Shown: in pieces, positions 44,018-52,139 of the stretch | Position numbering within the stretch: the stretch's first letter is position 1 | How the letters are laid out: each line of letters begins with the position of its first letter | From: an uncultured Alphaproteobacteria bacterium | Lineage (GTDB): Bacteria > Pseudomonadota > Alphaproteobacteria > UBA6615 | Assembly (NCBI GenBank): GCA_943787745.1 | Contig: CALSNJ010000002.1 | Location: forward strand, 632,125-696,124 | DNA: 64,000 bases | Reading direction: 5' to 3' | Made by a program: the position numbers and the translations under genes | Notes under the pieces: generated by a model | Told to the model about the DNA's origin: nothing | What the model saw: the letters and a program-made list of their open reading frames with translations, nothing else | Databases searched by the model: none

Positions 44018-44710
44018 ATGAAGGGCAAGAAATCCGCGACTCTTGAAGATGCCGTGGGCCGGATCGGCGATGGGGCATCCCTTCTCATTGGCGGATTCTC
44101 TGACCCCGGGGTGCCTGAATTCCTGATCGACGGGGTCTGTGACCTGAAACGGCGGGATTTGACCATCATCACCAACAATCCAGGGTTCCGCCACGGCGGT
44201 ATCGTGCGCCTGATTGAAGAAGGCTGCGTGGCAAGACTGGTCTGCAGCTTCCAATGGGGCCTCGAAAAGGAACTGGACGGGTTTCGGCAGCTCTATGACG
44301 CGGGAAATGTCGAAATTGTGCCCCAGGGCACCCTTGCGGAGCGCATGCGTGCTGCCGGCGCCGGATTGGGGGGATTTCTGACCCCGACAGCCGTCGGCAC
44401 CGATCTGGCAGAAGGCAAACCGACCATGACCGTCGATGGGCGGGAATACGTTCTGGAAAAACCATTGAAGGGTGATTTCGCCCTGATCAAAGCCTTCAAG
44501 ACAGACCCGCGCGGGAACCTGATTTATCGCAAAACGGCTCGGAACTTCAATCCGGTCATGGCGATGGCAGCGGATTACACCATCGCCGAAGTCCAGGAAG
44601 ACGTCGCAATGGACGCGCTCGATCCGGAGATCATCGTGACACCGGGTGTATTCGTCGATACTTACTATGTGACGGGTTGGTATGAAATCGGCAAGGATCG
44701 CAGCGGATGA
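44018..44710 (+). CDS. Second CoA-transferase subunit A (paralog)
   Basis: 230 residues, by eye about three quarters identical to the A subunit at 42603, with near-identical C-terminal halves. The differences cluster at about residues 50-100 (NNPGFRHGGIVRL; FQWGLEKELDGFRQLYDAG), where the first copy has NNAGTGHSGIARL and FPWAKESFVFKELYDAG. No B subunit follows: the ATGA overlap leads into an ORF of only 13 codons. It may share the B subunit at 43292 to give a second substrate range, or be left from a tandem duplication. Frame intact. Confidence 0.88.
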   Translation: MKGKKSATLEDAVGRIGDGASLLIGGFSDPGVPEFLIDGVCDLKRRDLTIITNNPGFRHGGIVRLIEEGCVARLVCSFQWGLEKELDGFRQLYDAGNVEIVPQGTLAERMRAAGAGLGGFLTPTAVGTDLAEGKPTMTVDGREYVLEKPLKGDFALIKAFKTDPRGNLIYRKTARNFNPVMAMAADYTIAEVQEDVAMDALDPEIIVTPGVFVDTYYVTGWYEIGKDRSG

Positions 44711-44748
44711 ACAAAAACTCGATCATCACCCCCAACGACGTGGTTTAG
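44707..44748 (+). other. Short ORF in place of a second CoA-transferase B subunit
   Basis: The A-subunit paralog ends in TGA overlapping an ATG by the same ATGA pattern that couples A to B at 43292. Here the new frame lasts only 13 codons (MNKNSIITPNDVV) and stops at 44748. It is not like the start of the B subunit. It may be a chance ORF or a vestige; I do not call it a gene. Confidence 0.25.
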
Positions 44749-44754
44749 AACGAT

Positions 44755-45615
44755 ATGGTTTTGGTACGAGTTCTCAGCATTGCCGCCGTTTCAATCGCTT
44801 CGGCCCTTGCATTGTCCCCCGCCGCACAGGCCCTCGACAACGAGGTCGAGATGATCGTCAAATTCGACAAGCGCTGCTTTGTCACAAACGGGATTCCCGA
44901 TCACGACACGGGAACCTTCCCCAACCGCGGCAACCCCAACCGGATTGCCAAGCAGGACATCAACGTCTGCGTCCCCGGAAAACCGCCATGGACGCCCGGC
45001 GCAACACCGCAATACCATCGCGGCTCCATCGGAATTGCGATCAATGGCATTAAGTTTCGCCCCGGAACCGCTGAATACTATGATGCCGCCAGCCGGCGCG
45101 GCGTTTCGCGGGACCCCAGTTCGGGCTGGAATCTGGACGGGGTCGGTGCGCGCGATGAGCTTGGCTTGGATGAAAACAACGCCCATGTGGATGAGCACGG
45201 GCTTTACCACTATCACGGCGTGGCGGATCCATTGATCGATTCCACGCGTGCGACCCTGATTGGCTACGCTGCTGACGGTTACGACATCCACTTTGTCGAC
45301 GGCCGGAAAAAGTCGAGTTACCAACTCAAAAGCGGCACGCGACCAACGCCCCCTTTCGGCCCTTATGACGGCACCTATAACGAAGATTGGATATACGTGG
45401 CTGGCTCCGGCGATCTGGATGAATGCAATGGTGGCAGGAATCTCTATGGCCGCTTTGTCTATTACGCGACGGAAACCTACCCCTTCCTCCCACGATGCCT
45501 GTGGGGCGAGATCAGCGATGATTTCAAACCCAGACCACCAGCTGGCGGACGCGGACCCGAAGGCCGCCGTGGCGAAGGCTTCCCACCGGGCGGGCCGCCC
45601 CCACACCGACGCTAA
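44755..45615 (+). CDS. YHYH domain protein, secreted
   Basis: 286 residues with a signal peptide (LVRVLSIAAVSIASALALSP, processing near AQA-LD). The name motif is GLYHYHG at 149-155, preceded by GLDENNAHVDEHG, and NGIKFRPGTAEYYD matches the family's earlier conserved block. The last 32 residues are Pro/Gly/Arg-rich. YHYH proteins are widespread but uncharacterised; the His/Asp-rich core hints at metal binding. It lies within a catabolic run, 45 bases after the A-subunit paralog, with no clear functional link. Confidence 0.82.
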   Translation: MVLVRVLSIAAVSIASALALSPAAQALDNEVEMIVKFDKRCFVTNGIPDHDTGTFPNRGNPNRIAKQDINVCVPGKPPWTPGATPQYHRGSIGIAINGIKFRPGTAEYYDAASRRGVSRDPSSGWNLDGVGARDELGLDENNAHVDEHGLYHYHGVADPLIDSTRATLIGYAADGYDIHFVDGRKKSSYQLKSGTRPTPPFGPYDGTYNEDWIYVAGSGDLDECNGGRNLYGRFVYYATETYPFLPRCLWGEISDDFKPRPPAGGRGPEGRRGEGFPPGGPPPHRR

Positions 45616-45642
45616 ACACTTTATCAAAACAGGAGACGTCGT

Positions 45643-46401
45643 ATGGACGAACTCACCTCAATTGAAGGACAAGTCGCAGTCGTCACCGGCGGCACAGCAG
45701 GCATGGGCGAAGCGGCTTGTATTCGCTTCGGCGCAGCAGGCGCAAAAGTCGCCGTCATCGGACGCACTCCTGAAAAAGGTGATGCTGTCGTCAAGCGGAT
45801 CACGGATGCGGGTGGCGAAGCCATGTTCGTAAAGGCCGAGTGCGCCGACGAGACCGAAGTCAAAGCCGCCACGAAGACCATTCTCGACACCTGGGGACGC
45901 GCCGATATCCTGGTGAACACCGCAGGCGGATTCTTCGACGCCCCTGCCCTTGAGGATGTCACGGCAGACGGAATGCGGGAAAACTACGACTGGAACGTGA
46001 TCGCGAAATTCCTGATCACCCGCGAGCTGGTCCCGACCATGAAAGCCAACAAATACGGCCGGATCGTGAATATCTCATCCGTCGCCGGCCGCACGGCCAG
46101 CGCGGGATCTATTGAATATTCCACGAACGAAGCCGCCATCATCGGCATGACCCGGCGTCTGGCCCGTGAACTGGCTCCTTTCGGGATCACCGTCAACGCG
46201 ATCGCCCCCGGGCTGGTGCTCACCCCGCGGGTGCTGCGTCATCCACCCGAAGTACTGGAAACCCGCGCCAAGGCAATCCCGGTGGGCCGTCTCGGCAAAC
46301 CCGAAGAGCTGGCCCACGGCATCTGGTACCTGTGCACCCCGGGTGCCGCGTTCACAACGGGCTCAGTGCTCGATATCAATGGCGGCGCGTGGACGGGCTA
46401 G
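45643..46401 (+). CDS. SDR-fold protein with atypical active site
   Basis: 252 residues with the Rossmann motif TGGTAGMG (15-22), NTAGG (92-96), and IVNISSVAGR with Ser145/146. The YxxxK element is YSTNE: Tyr159 is kept but the catalytic lysine position is Glu163. Lysine lowers the tyrosine pKa and binds the ribose, so normal SDR catalysis is doubtful. Cofactor binding looks intact. AGGAGA before the ATG is a good ribosome site. It may use other chemistry or act as a regulatory or structural SDR; a sequence error of one base (AAA to GAA) is the simple alternative. Confidence 0.83.
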   Translation: MDELTSIEGQVAVVTGGTAGMGEAACIRFGAAGAKVAVIGRTPEKGDAVVKRITDAGGEAMFVKAECADETEVKAATKTILDTWGRADILVNTAGGFFDAPALEDVTADGMRENYDWNVIAKFLITRELVPTMKANKYGRIVNISSVAGRTASAGSIEYSTNEAAIIGMTRRLARELAPFGITVNAIAPGLVLTPRVLRHPPEVLETRAKAIPVGRLGKPEELAHGIWYLCTPGAAFTTGSVLDINGGAWTG

Positions 46402-46444
46402 CTCCGGTTCCACCGCGACAAACCATCATGGCGAGGAGAATGTT

Positions 46445-47104
46445 TTGAGCCAGCCCGATATCACCTTGTTCAGCGTTCACAAGGACGCCATGGCGGCCGC
46501 AATTGATGCCTTTGCACGCGATTGGCCCGAAGCGCGCATCTGGAACCTGATGGATGACGGACTGTTCCGCTGGGTCGGCGAAACCAAAGGTGTTGTGCAG
46601 GGCATGTACGAACCTTTCGAAACCCATACGCAATACATGGTTGATCGTGGTGCGGACGCCATCCTGTTCACCTGCTCGGCCTTCCAGCCCTGTATCGATG
46701 CGGTGATACCGAAACATCCAATCCCGATGCTCAAGCCCAACGACGCCATGATTGAACAGGCGCTCGACAGCGGCAGCCGCATTGCCGTTCTCGCAACAGT
46801 CGCGGGTACCATCCCTTCTGTTTCAGCAGAAATCGAAGCCATGGCTAGAGATCGTGGACAGGCAATTACGCTGTCTCAGCACTTCGTCGACCATGCTTTT
46901 GCTGCGATGGCGTCGGGAGATGGAGACACCCACGACGCGATGGTGGCCGAAGCCGCCGCGAAGATCTCAGATGCCGATGTGATTGTGCTCGCGCAATTCA
47001 CCCTTTCACGGGCCGTGCCGCATGTCGAAGCTGTCACCGATATCCCGGTGCTCAACTCCCCCGGCGCAGCTGTGGCCAAACTCAAGGCGATGCTGTCTGC
47101 CTGA
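46445..47104 (+). CDS. Aspartate/glutamate racemase superfamily protein
   Basis: 219 residues from TTG 46445 with GAGGAG 6 bases before it; later ATG codons would cut into the fold. It resembles the Asp/Glu/hydantoin racemase and arylmalonate decarboxylase superfamily: a first-half cysteine in ILFTCSAFQPC (Cys77), MLKPNDAMIEQAL, and RIAVLATVAGTIPS. The second-half cysteine expected near VIVLAQFTLS is replaced by Gln184. Two-base racemisation therefore looks unlikely; a one-cysteine reaction such as decarboxylation or isomerisation is possible. Last gene of the plus-strand run; convergent with the sulfite-oxidase-like gene. Confidence 0.8.
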   Translation: MSQPDITLFSVHKDAMAAAIDAFARDWPEARIWNLMDDGLFRWVGETKGVVQGMYEPFETHTQYMVDRGADAILFTCSAFQPCIDAVIPKHPIPMLKPNDAMIEQALDSGSRIAVLATVAGTIPSVSAEIEAMARDRGQAITLSQHFVDHAFAAMASGDGDTHDAMVAEAAAKISDADVIVLAQFTLSRAVPHVEAVTDIPVLNSPGAAVAKLKAMLSA

Positions 47105-47113
47105 CTGTGTATC

Positions 47114-48121
47114 CTAGTTTACGGTGACGGTTACGCCATAGACCGCATTACGCGCGCCCGTGAGCGGCTGGGTGTTGCCGGCGCTGTCCGTCGCGCGGCA
47201 GAGCAATTCATGGGCGCCGGACTTTCCGTCAGTCCAACTGAAGGAAAACTTCTGCCAGGTCCGCTGCACCCGCGGTTCCAACTCAGCCTCGTTCCAGGTG
47301 ACGCCGCCATCGGTGCTAACTTCCACAGACTGCACCGCACTGGCCGACCACGCCCATCCCCATATTTCCTGAGGGCCACGGGTGAGTTGCGCATCGGGGG
47401 CTGGCGAAACAAACACGCTCTCCGGTGCTATTTCCCAGACCGGTCGGGTGTCATCCGATCCCGGGACATCGTCATTGTAGAACCGGGACGTAAACAGGCT
47501 TGTCGCCCGGTGATCCGCGAGATGCAGCCGGCTGAGCCATTTCACGCTGTTTGTGCCGAAATATCCGGGCACCAACAGGCGCGCCGGGAATCCGTGCTCC
47601 ACCGGCAAAGGCTCTCCGTTGAGCTCATAGGCAATCAGGACATCACCGCCATCGAGCCGGGATAGTGGGCTGTCCTTGAGATAGGCTTCCTGCGCCTCCC
47701 CTGCGAACTCACCGTGATCAAGGCCATAGGCCCATAAATGGGTGGCGCCGGGCTTGATGCCGACTTCAGACAGGAGCTCGCGCAGGTCCACACCTGCCCA
47801 GCGTACATTGGCAATCCGACGGGTTGGCGCGGTGGGATTGAGCGGGCTCCCCGCGCATTGATGAATTGTCACAATCTCTCGTTTGGGCAACTTCTGAAGG
47901 TCTTCGAAGGTCAAATTCAAAGGGGTTTCAACCAAGCCATCAATCTGCAGCGACCAGTCATCTGCAGAAACCGCCGGGATGCCCATATGGGCCAGCACAA
48001 ACAGATCAGAGGTTTGGGTAAACCGCTCCGTCATCTGCGGCGGCATGAGCTTCTGTTTCCGGACCATTTTTCCGGATTTCATGGCCACCTTTGACATGCT
48101 GTCACCCATCATTTCGTCCAT
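47114..48121 (-). CDS. Sulfite oxidase-like molybdopterin enzyme
   Basis: 335 residues. The Mo-pterin domain has the molybdenum-ligand cysteine Cys89 in TIHQCAGSP, plus RWAGVDLRELLSEVGI, GLVETPLNLTFEDL and NSVKWLSRLHL. The C-terminal Mo-co dimerisation domain (WGWAWSASAVQSVEVSTDGGVTWNEAELEP) is complete. No signal peptide is present, so it may be cytoplasmic or exported with a partner. It has no haem domain, like SorA/SoxC-type subunits or plant sulfite oxidase. The start directly abuts the amidohydrolase stop, suggesting a transcript LLM, amidohydrolase, this gene. Sulfite as substrate would fit a monooxygenase releasing sulfite from a sulfonate, but that is inference. Confidence 0.88.
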   Translation of the reverse strand: MDEMMGDSMSKVAMKSGKMVRKQKLMPPQMTERFTQTSDLFVLAHMGIPAVSADDWSLQIDGLVETPLNLTFEDLQKLPKREIVTIHQCAGSPLNPTAPTRRIANVRWAGVDLRELLSEVGIKPGATHLWAYGLDHGEFAGEAQEAYLKDSPLSRLDGGDVLIAYELNGEPLPVEHGFPARLLVPGYFGTNSVKWLSRLHLADHRATSLFTSRFYNDDVPGSDDTRPVWEIAPESVFVSPAPDAQLTRGPQEIWGWAWSASAVQSVEVSTDGGVTWNEAELEPRVQRTWQKFSFSWTDGKSGAHELLCRATDSAGNTQPLTGARNAVYGVTVTVN

Positions 48122-49018
48122 TCAGATACGGTAGAAACCGGCGGCTGTGTCATGGAAAAAGGCACGCTGCTCATCTTCGGACCGGGTCGAGAGGATGTCC
48201 TTGCAGGCCCCGACAAGATCATCATAACGGGCCCACAGCTTTTCCAGCGGGAAATTACTGCCATAGAAACAGCGTTCAGCACCGAAACGATCGAGAACGT
48301 GATCCAGAACGATCCGCATATGATCGATATCGCATTTCGCCGTGAAGAAATTCAGCCCCGAGCATTTGATAAAGAGATTGGGGAACGGCTCCAGATGCGA
48401 CAGCCCCTCTTTCCAGGCCTCTACTGTGGCCGCATCGTCGGATGTCAGCATACCGCCATGCACAAGGCAGAAATTCGTATCGGGATGATTACGTAACAAA
48501 TCGGCAAAATGGACGAATTGATGCGAAAACCCCTGCAGTTCAAAGCTCATGCCATAGGTTTTGAGCATTTCAACTGAACGCTGGAAGTCGTCCGTCAGGC
48601 ACAAATCCGGCCGATCCGTACGACAGCGCAATGGCTCGCCTTCCCAATAATGAAGCTGGTGGCGCACGCCGCGCGTATTGGCGTATTGGGCGTGACCTTC
48701 CAGAACGGCCGCGATATCCGGGGCCGTCATGATCGCCTGCCCCACAATGGCGTGGGGGAAACCTGTACGATCAGCTTCTGACTGTAGCCATGCGGTCTCC
48801 TCGACCGGTTTCGCGGGATCGTAATTGGCCTGCACATGCACGGATTTGACGACATTGTTGTCACCAAAATCCGCCAGCATGTCTTCGACCAGATAGTCCT
48901 GACGCAGGCCGCTGTAGTCATCGCCATACATCTTCGGGGTCATGGGCGCCGCCAGCCACGGGTATTTCTCCCAGTGCCAGAGATGATGGTGGCTGTCGAT
49001 AATCGGACCTGAATACAT
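48122..49018 (-). CDS. Amidohydrolase family protein (TIM-barrel metal hydrolase)
   Basis: 298 residues from ATG 49018, chosen for AGGAG 9 bases upstream; earlier in-frame ATGs exist at 49042 and 49051. It begins PIIDSHHHLWHWEKYPW and shares the layout of the paralog at 14382 (HVQANYD, LVHGGM, CFYGSNFPLEK). Both enzymes lie directly after an LLM monooxygenase gene. A hydrolytic step on a lactone, ester or amide formed by the monooxygenase is the simplest reading. Confidence 0.86.
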   Translation of the reverse strand: MYSGPIIDSHHHLWHWEKYPWLAAPMTPKMYGDDYSGLRQDYLVEDMLADFGDNNVVKSVHVQANYDPAKPVEETAWLQSEADRTGFPHAIVGQAIMTAPDIAAVLEGHAQYANTRGVRHQLHYWEGEPLRCRTDRPDLCLTDDFQRSVEMLKTYGMSFELQGFSHQFVHFADLLRNHPDTNFCLVHGGMLTSDDAATVEAWKEGLSHLEPFPNLFIKCSGLNFFTAKCDIDHMRIVLDHVLDRFGAERCFYGSNFPLEKLWARYDDLVGACKDILSTRSEDEQRAFFHDTAAGFYRI

Positions 49019-49067
49019 GACGGTTTGCTCCTGATGTTTCATCGCGACCATCTGCGTGTCGATGTTC

Positions 49068-50411
49068 CTATTCAGCTGCTTTCGCAGCCCCGGTCTTCCC
49101 GCTTGGCCAGGCAGGCCGCGTCAACCCAAGGTTTTCCCGCAATGTCGTGCCTTCATAGGCAGTGCGGAAAAGGCCGCGGCGTTGCAATTCCGGAACAACC
49201 AGCTCGTTGAAATCACGCAAGTCATGGGGAAAGAGCGGCGGCATGATGTTGAAACCATCACACGCCTGCCCGGTAAACCATTCCTCCATGAAATCAACAA
49301 CTTCCACGGGAGAGCCAACAATTTGCATGTGGCCACGCGCACCAGCCACCCGACGCCAGAGACCGCGTATCGTGAGGTCCTCGCGCCGCGCAACATCCAG
49401 ATAGAGCTGCCCCCGGCTGGACGAGATATTGTCGAATTCGATATCCGGCACCGGCCCGTCGGGATCGTGCCCTGAAAAATCAAAATCCATCCTGTTGCTC
49501 AGGAACTCGATACCGGTTCTGTCATCGATGAGATCCTGCATCATCTCGAACTTCTCAGCGGCTGCTTCCTTGTCATGACCGACATAGACCATCAGGCCCG
49601 GCATGATCTTCAGGGCACCGGGATGACGTCCATAGGCAGCCATTCGGGCCTTCACGTCAGCGTAAAAGCCCTGCGCACCCTCAAGTGTCTGATGAATGCC
49701 AAAGACAACCTCGGCCGTCTCTGCCGCAAGTTCACGCCCATCTTCGGAGGAACCGGCCTGAACCATCACAGGTTCCCCCTGCGGGGATGGCGGCACATTC
49801 AGTGGGCCGCGCACCTGGAAATGCTCACCCTCGTGCTCAAGGATGTGCAACTTGTCTTGGTCCAGAAACACCCCGCTTTCCTTGTCTCGTGGGAACGCAT
49901 CATCGTCAAAGGAGTTCCACAATCCTCGCGTAACATGCGCGAACTCACGGGCGCGTCGATAACGCTCCGACTTGGCCATGTGCGGCTGGGTGCCAAAACT
50001 CTCAGCTTCGGCGCGATGGGTGGATGTCACCAAATTCCAGCCGGCCCGTCCCCCCGAAGCGAGATCCAGTGAGGCAAACCGGCGTGCCAGAAGATAGGGC
50101 TGATCAAAACTCGTCGTCGCTGTGCACACGAGGCCCAGATGTTTGGTGTGCTGAGACAGGGCCACCATCAGGCTGAACGGTTCAATCTTGGCGCCATAAT
50201 TGTCGCGCACCATGGCTTCAAGATCACCGCGCCAGAATGACACGGAATCGGCCATAAAAAACATGTCGAACAGGCCCTCTTCGGCCAGTTTCGCCATCTC
50301 AACCATATGCGCCATGTTTTGCCCGGCATCTGCCGTGGCATCGGGATGCCGCCACGCCGTCAGATGATGACCCGCAGGCCAGAAAAACAAACCCAGCTTC
50401 ATTTCAGGCAT
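49068..50411 (-). CDS. LLM class flavin-dependent monooxygenase (NtaA/SnaA-like)
   Basis: 447 residues from ATG 50411; GGGAGG just upstream decides this over a longer in-frame start at 50471. MKLGLFFWPAGHHLTAWRHP, MFFMADSVSFW, DLASGGRAGWNLVTST, and the VQAGSSEDGRELAAETAEVVFG segment are those of the NtaA/SnaA/SoxA(DszA) branch of two-component FMNH2-dependent monooxygenases. Substrates in this branch include nitrilotriacetate, EDTA and dibenzothiophene sulfone. The downstream amidohydrolase and sulfite-oxidase-like genes would suit a sulfur-containing substrate. No flavin reductase gene is nearby. Confidence 0.9.
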   Translation of the reverse strand: MPEMKLGLFFWPAGHHLTAWRHPDATADAGQNMAHMVEMAKLAEEGLFDMFFMADSVSFWRGDLEAMVRDNYGAKIEPFSLMVALSQHTKHLGLVCTATTSFDQPYLLARRFASLDLASGGRAGWNLVTSTHRAEAESFGTQPHMAKSERYRRAREFAHVTRGLWNSFDDDAFPRDKESGVFLDQDKLHILEHEGEHFQVRGPLNVPPSPQGEPVMVQAGSSEDGRELAAETAEVVFGIHQTLEGAQGFYADVKARMAAYGRHPGALKIMPGLMVYVGHDKEAAAEKFEMMQDLIDDRTGIEFLSNRMDFDFSGHDPDGPVPDIEFDNISSSRGQLYLDVARREDLTIRGLWRRVAGARGHMQIVGSPVEVVDFMEEWFTGQACDGFNIMPPLFPHDLRDFNELVVPELQRRGLFRTAYEGTTLRENLGLTRPAWPSGKTGAAKAAE

Positions 50412-50527
50412 CGCGCCCTCCCAAGCACCGAAACCACAATTCGAGCCTATCGTAAGCTTCACCTCCGACAAGAACCAGAGAGGAGCGACATGAACAATTG
50501 GGAGTAGGTATTTTTCGCTGGCCCGTA

Positions 50528-50604
50528 TGGCGCGCCCGGCAGGATTCGAACCTGCGACATTCGGCTTAGAAGGCCGATGCTCTATCCAGCTGAGCTACGG
50601 GCGC
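50528..50604 (-). tRNA. tRNA-Arg (TCT anticodon)
   Basis: 77 nt on the minus strand, with acceptor GCGCCCG pairing with CGGGCGC, D-arm GCTCAGCTGGATAGAGC, anticodon stem-loop CGGCCTTCTAAGCCG with anticodon TCT, T-arm GCAGGTTCGAATCCTGC, and encoded CCA. Confidence 0.97.
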
Positions 50605-50639
50605 CCCGGAAGGCTTGGTCGGGCACATAAAACCGGAGC

Positions 50640-50945
50640 CTAGTGGCTCCAGGGGATCTTGCGGTCGACGGCGAAATTGTCGGCATAAGCCTTCGGTCTG
50701 ATCTGCCGTTCCTTGGGTTCCTGCACAACATAGTCGATGCCCAGACGGTCAGCATGAGCGATCGCGTCTTCACGCGTATCGAAGTTCAGGCGGACCTGAG
50801 ACATGGTATCGCCAGCCCCCGGCCACCCCATCAGCGGATCGAGCTGCTGGCGGCGCGTGGGTTCGAACTCCAGCAGCCATTTGTGGGTCTTCCCGCGCCC
50901 GGACTGCATGGCAGTCTTGGTGGGCTGATAAATGCGAGCCTTCAT
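50640..50945 (-). CDS. ETC complex I subunit, NDUFS4-like accessory protein
   Basis: 101 residues from ATG 50945 (MKARIYQPTKTAMQSG). WLLEFEPTRRQQLDPLMGWPGAGDTMSQVRLNFDTREDAI and ending YADNFAVDRKIPWSH match the ETC complex I conserved-region family, the bacterial counterpart of mitochondrial NDUFS4, found mainly in Alphaproteobacteria. It stabilises the NADH-binding arm of respiratory complex I. It sits between tRNA-Pro and tRNA-Arg on the same strand. Confidence 0.92.
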   Translation of the reverse strand: MKARIYQPTKTAMQSGRGKTHKWLLEFEPTRRQQLDPLMGWPGAGDTMSQVRLNFDTREDAIAHADRLGIDYVVQEPKERQIRPKAYADNFAVDRKIPWSH

Positions 50946-50967
50946 TGCACACAATCCCTTAAATGAA

Positions 50968-51044
50968 TGGTCGGGGCGACAAGATTCGAACATGCGACCC
51001 CCTGCTCCCAAAGCAGGTGCTCTACCAGGCTGAGCTACGCCCCG
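50968..51044 (-). tRNA. tRNA-Pro (TGG anticodon)
   Basis: 77 nt on the minus strand: acceptor CGGGGCG pairing with CGCCCCG, D-arm GCTCAGCCTGGTAGAGC, anticodon stem-loop CCTGCTTTGGGAGCAGG with anticodon TGG, T-arm TTCGAAT, encoded CCA. Confidence 0.97.
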
Positions 51045-51092
51045 ACTTTTGTAAGCGGAAGATAGGCGCGCAGCCGCGCCGGTGCAATACGT

Positions 51093-51257
51093 CTACTGCT
51101 CTGTAAGTGATCTGGTGAAGGATTGTTGGACCGGACTGACCAGATACTGCAGCAAAGTGCGCTCTCCGGTGCGGATCAGGACTTCTGCCGGCATACCGGG
51201 AAGCAGGACCAGCCCGTCAAGGGTGGGATCATCGGGATTGGATATCTCGATCCGGGC
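51093..51257 (-). pseudogene. C-terminal remnant of a HlyD-family type I secretion adaptor
   Basis: 54 codons plus TAG remain: ARIEISNPDDPTLDGLVLLPGMPAEVLIRTGERTLLQYLVSP, then a short tail. PGMPAEVLIRTGERT is the characteristic C-terminal motif of HlyD/PrtE membrane-fusion proteins in type I secretion. The upstream part is replaced by an IS3-family element ending at 51258. A type I secretion substrate remnant lies on the other side of that element. Confidence 0.85.
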
Positions 51258-51291
51258 TGACCTGCCCCCACTGACTGGTCCGTTTTAAATG

Positions 51292-52107
51292 TTAGTGCAT
51301 CATTCTTTTGACCTCCATAGGGATGATGCTTTCCGGTGCTGGTGGCCTGTATCCGAGGGCTGAGTGTGGACGTTTCGTGTTGTAGTGCCGTCGCCACTGC
51401 TCAATGACGATCCGGGCTTCATTGAGGCTGTAGAAGATCTCTCCGTTCAGGAGCTCGTCGCGGAACCGGGCATTGAAGCTCTCGCAGTATCCGTTCTCCC
51501 AAGGTGACCCAGGTTCGATGTAGGCGGTTTGGGCACCGACAGCCTTGATCCATTGCCTGACCGCATCCGCGATGAACTCCGGTCCGTTATCCGATCGTAT
51601 GTAGGCCGGAACACCCCGGATGATGAACAGGTCGGTCAGGGCATCAATCACATCCGTCGAGTTGAGCTTCCGCTTCACCCTGATCGCCAGGCATTCGCGG
51701 CTGAACTCATCGATGATGTTCAGCGTTCTGTAGGCTCGCCCGTCTTCTGTTCGGTGATGCACGAAGTCGTACGACCAGACATGGTCAACATGCCGGGGCC
51801 TGAGACGGATGCACGATCCGTCATTGAGCCAGAGCCGGCCTTTCCTCGGCTGCTTCATGGGAACCTTCAGCCCCTCACGACGCCACAGGCGCTCGACCCG
51901 CTTGTCGTTCAGTTGCCAGCCTGCCTCTCTCAGCATCGCCGCGATCCTTCGATACCCGTAACGGCCGTACTGCCGGGCCAGTTCAATCATGTCCCGGACC
52001 AGGAGGTCCTCGTCATCTCGCGACTTCGGAACATAACGGTGTGTCGAACGATGCTGTCTCAGGACACGACAGGCACGGCGTTCCGATACTGCGAACTTGC
52101 CCCGCAC
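51292..52107 (-). CDS. IS3-family transposase OrfB
   Basis: 271 residues with HTH_21 (YGRYGYRRIAAMLREAGW) and the DDE core in WSYDFVHHRTEDGR, SDNGPEFIAD and WENGYCESFNARFRDELLNGE, ending in YNTKRPHSALGYRPPAPE. This wording is typical of the IS407-like IS3 subgroup. It appears intact and follows OrfA with the expected offset frame. Confidence 0.94.
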   Translation of the reverse strand: MRGKFAVSERRACRVLRQHRSTHRYVPKSRDDEDLLVRDMIELARQYGRYGYRRIAAMLREAGWQLNDKRVERLWRREGLKVPMKQPRKGRLWLNDGSCIRLRPRHVDHVWSYDFVHHRTEDGRAYRTLNIIDEFSRECLAIRVKRKLNSTDVIDALTDLFIIRGVPAYIRSDNGPEFIADAVRQWIKAVGAQTAYIEPGSPWENGYCESFNARFRDELLNGEIFYSLNEARIVIEQWRRHYNTKRPHSALGYRPPAPESIIPMEVKRMMH

Positions 52108-52139
52108 CAGATCAATGCAGTTGCGCCGCCGTGCGGGGC

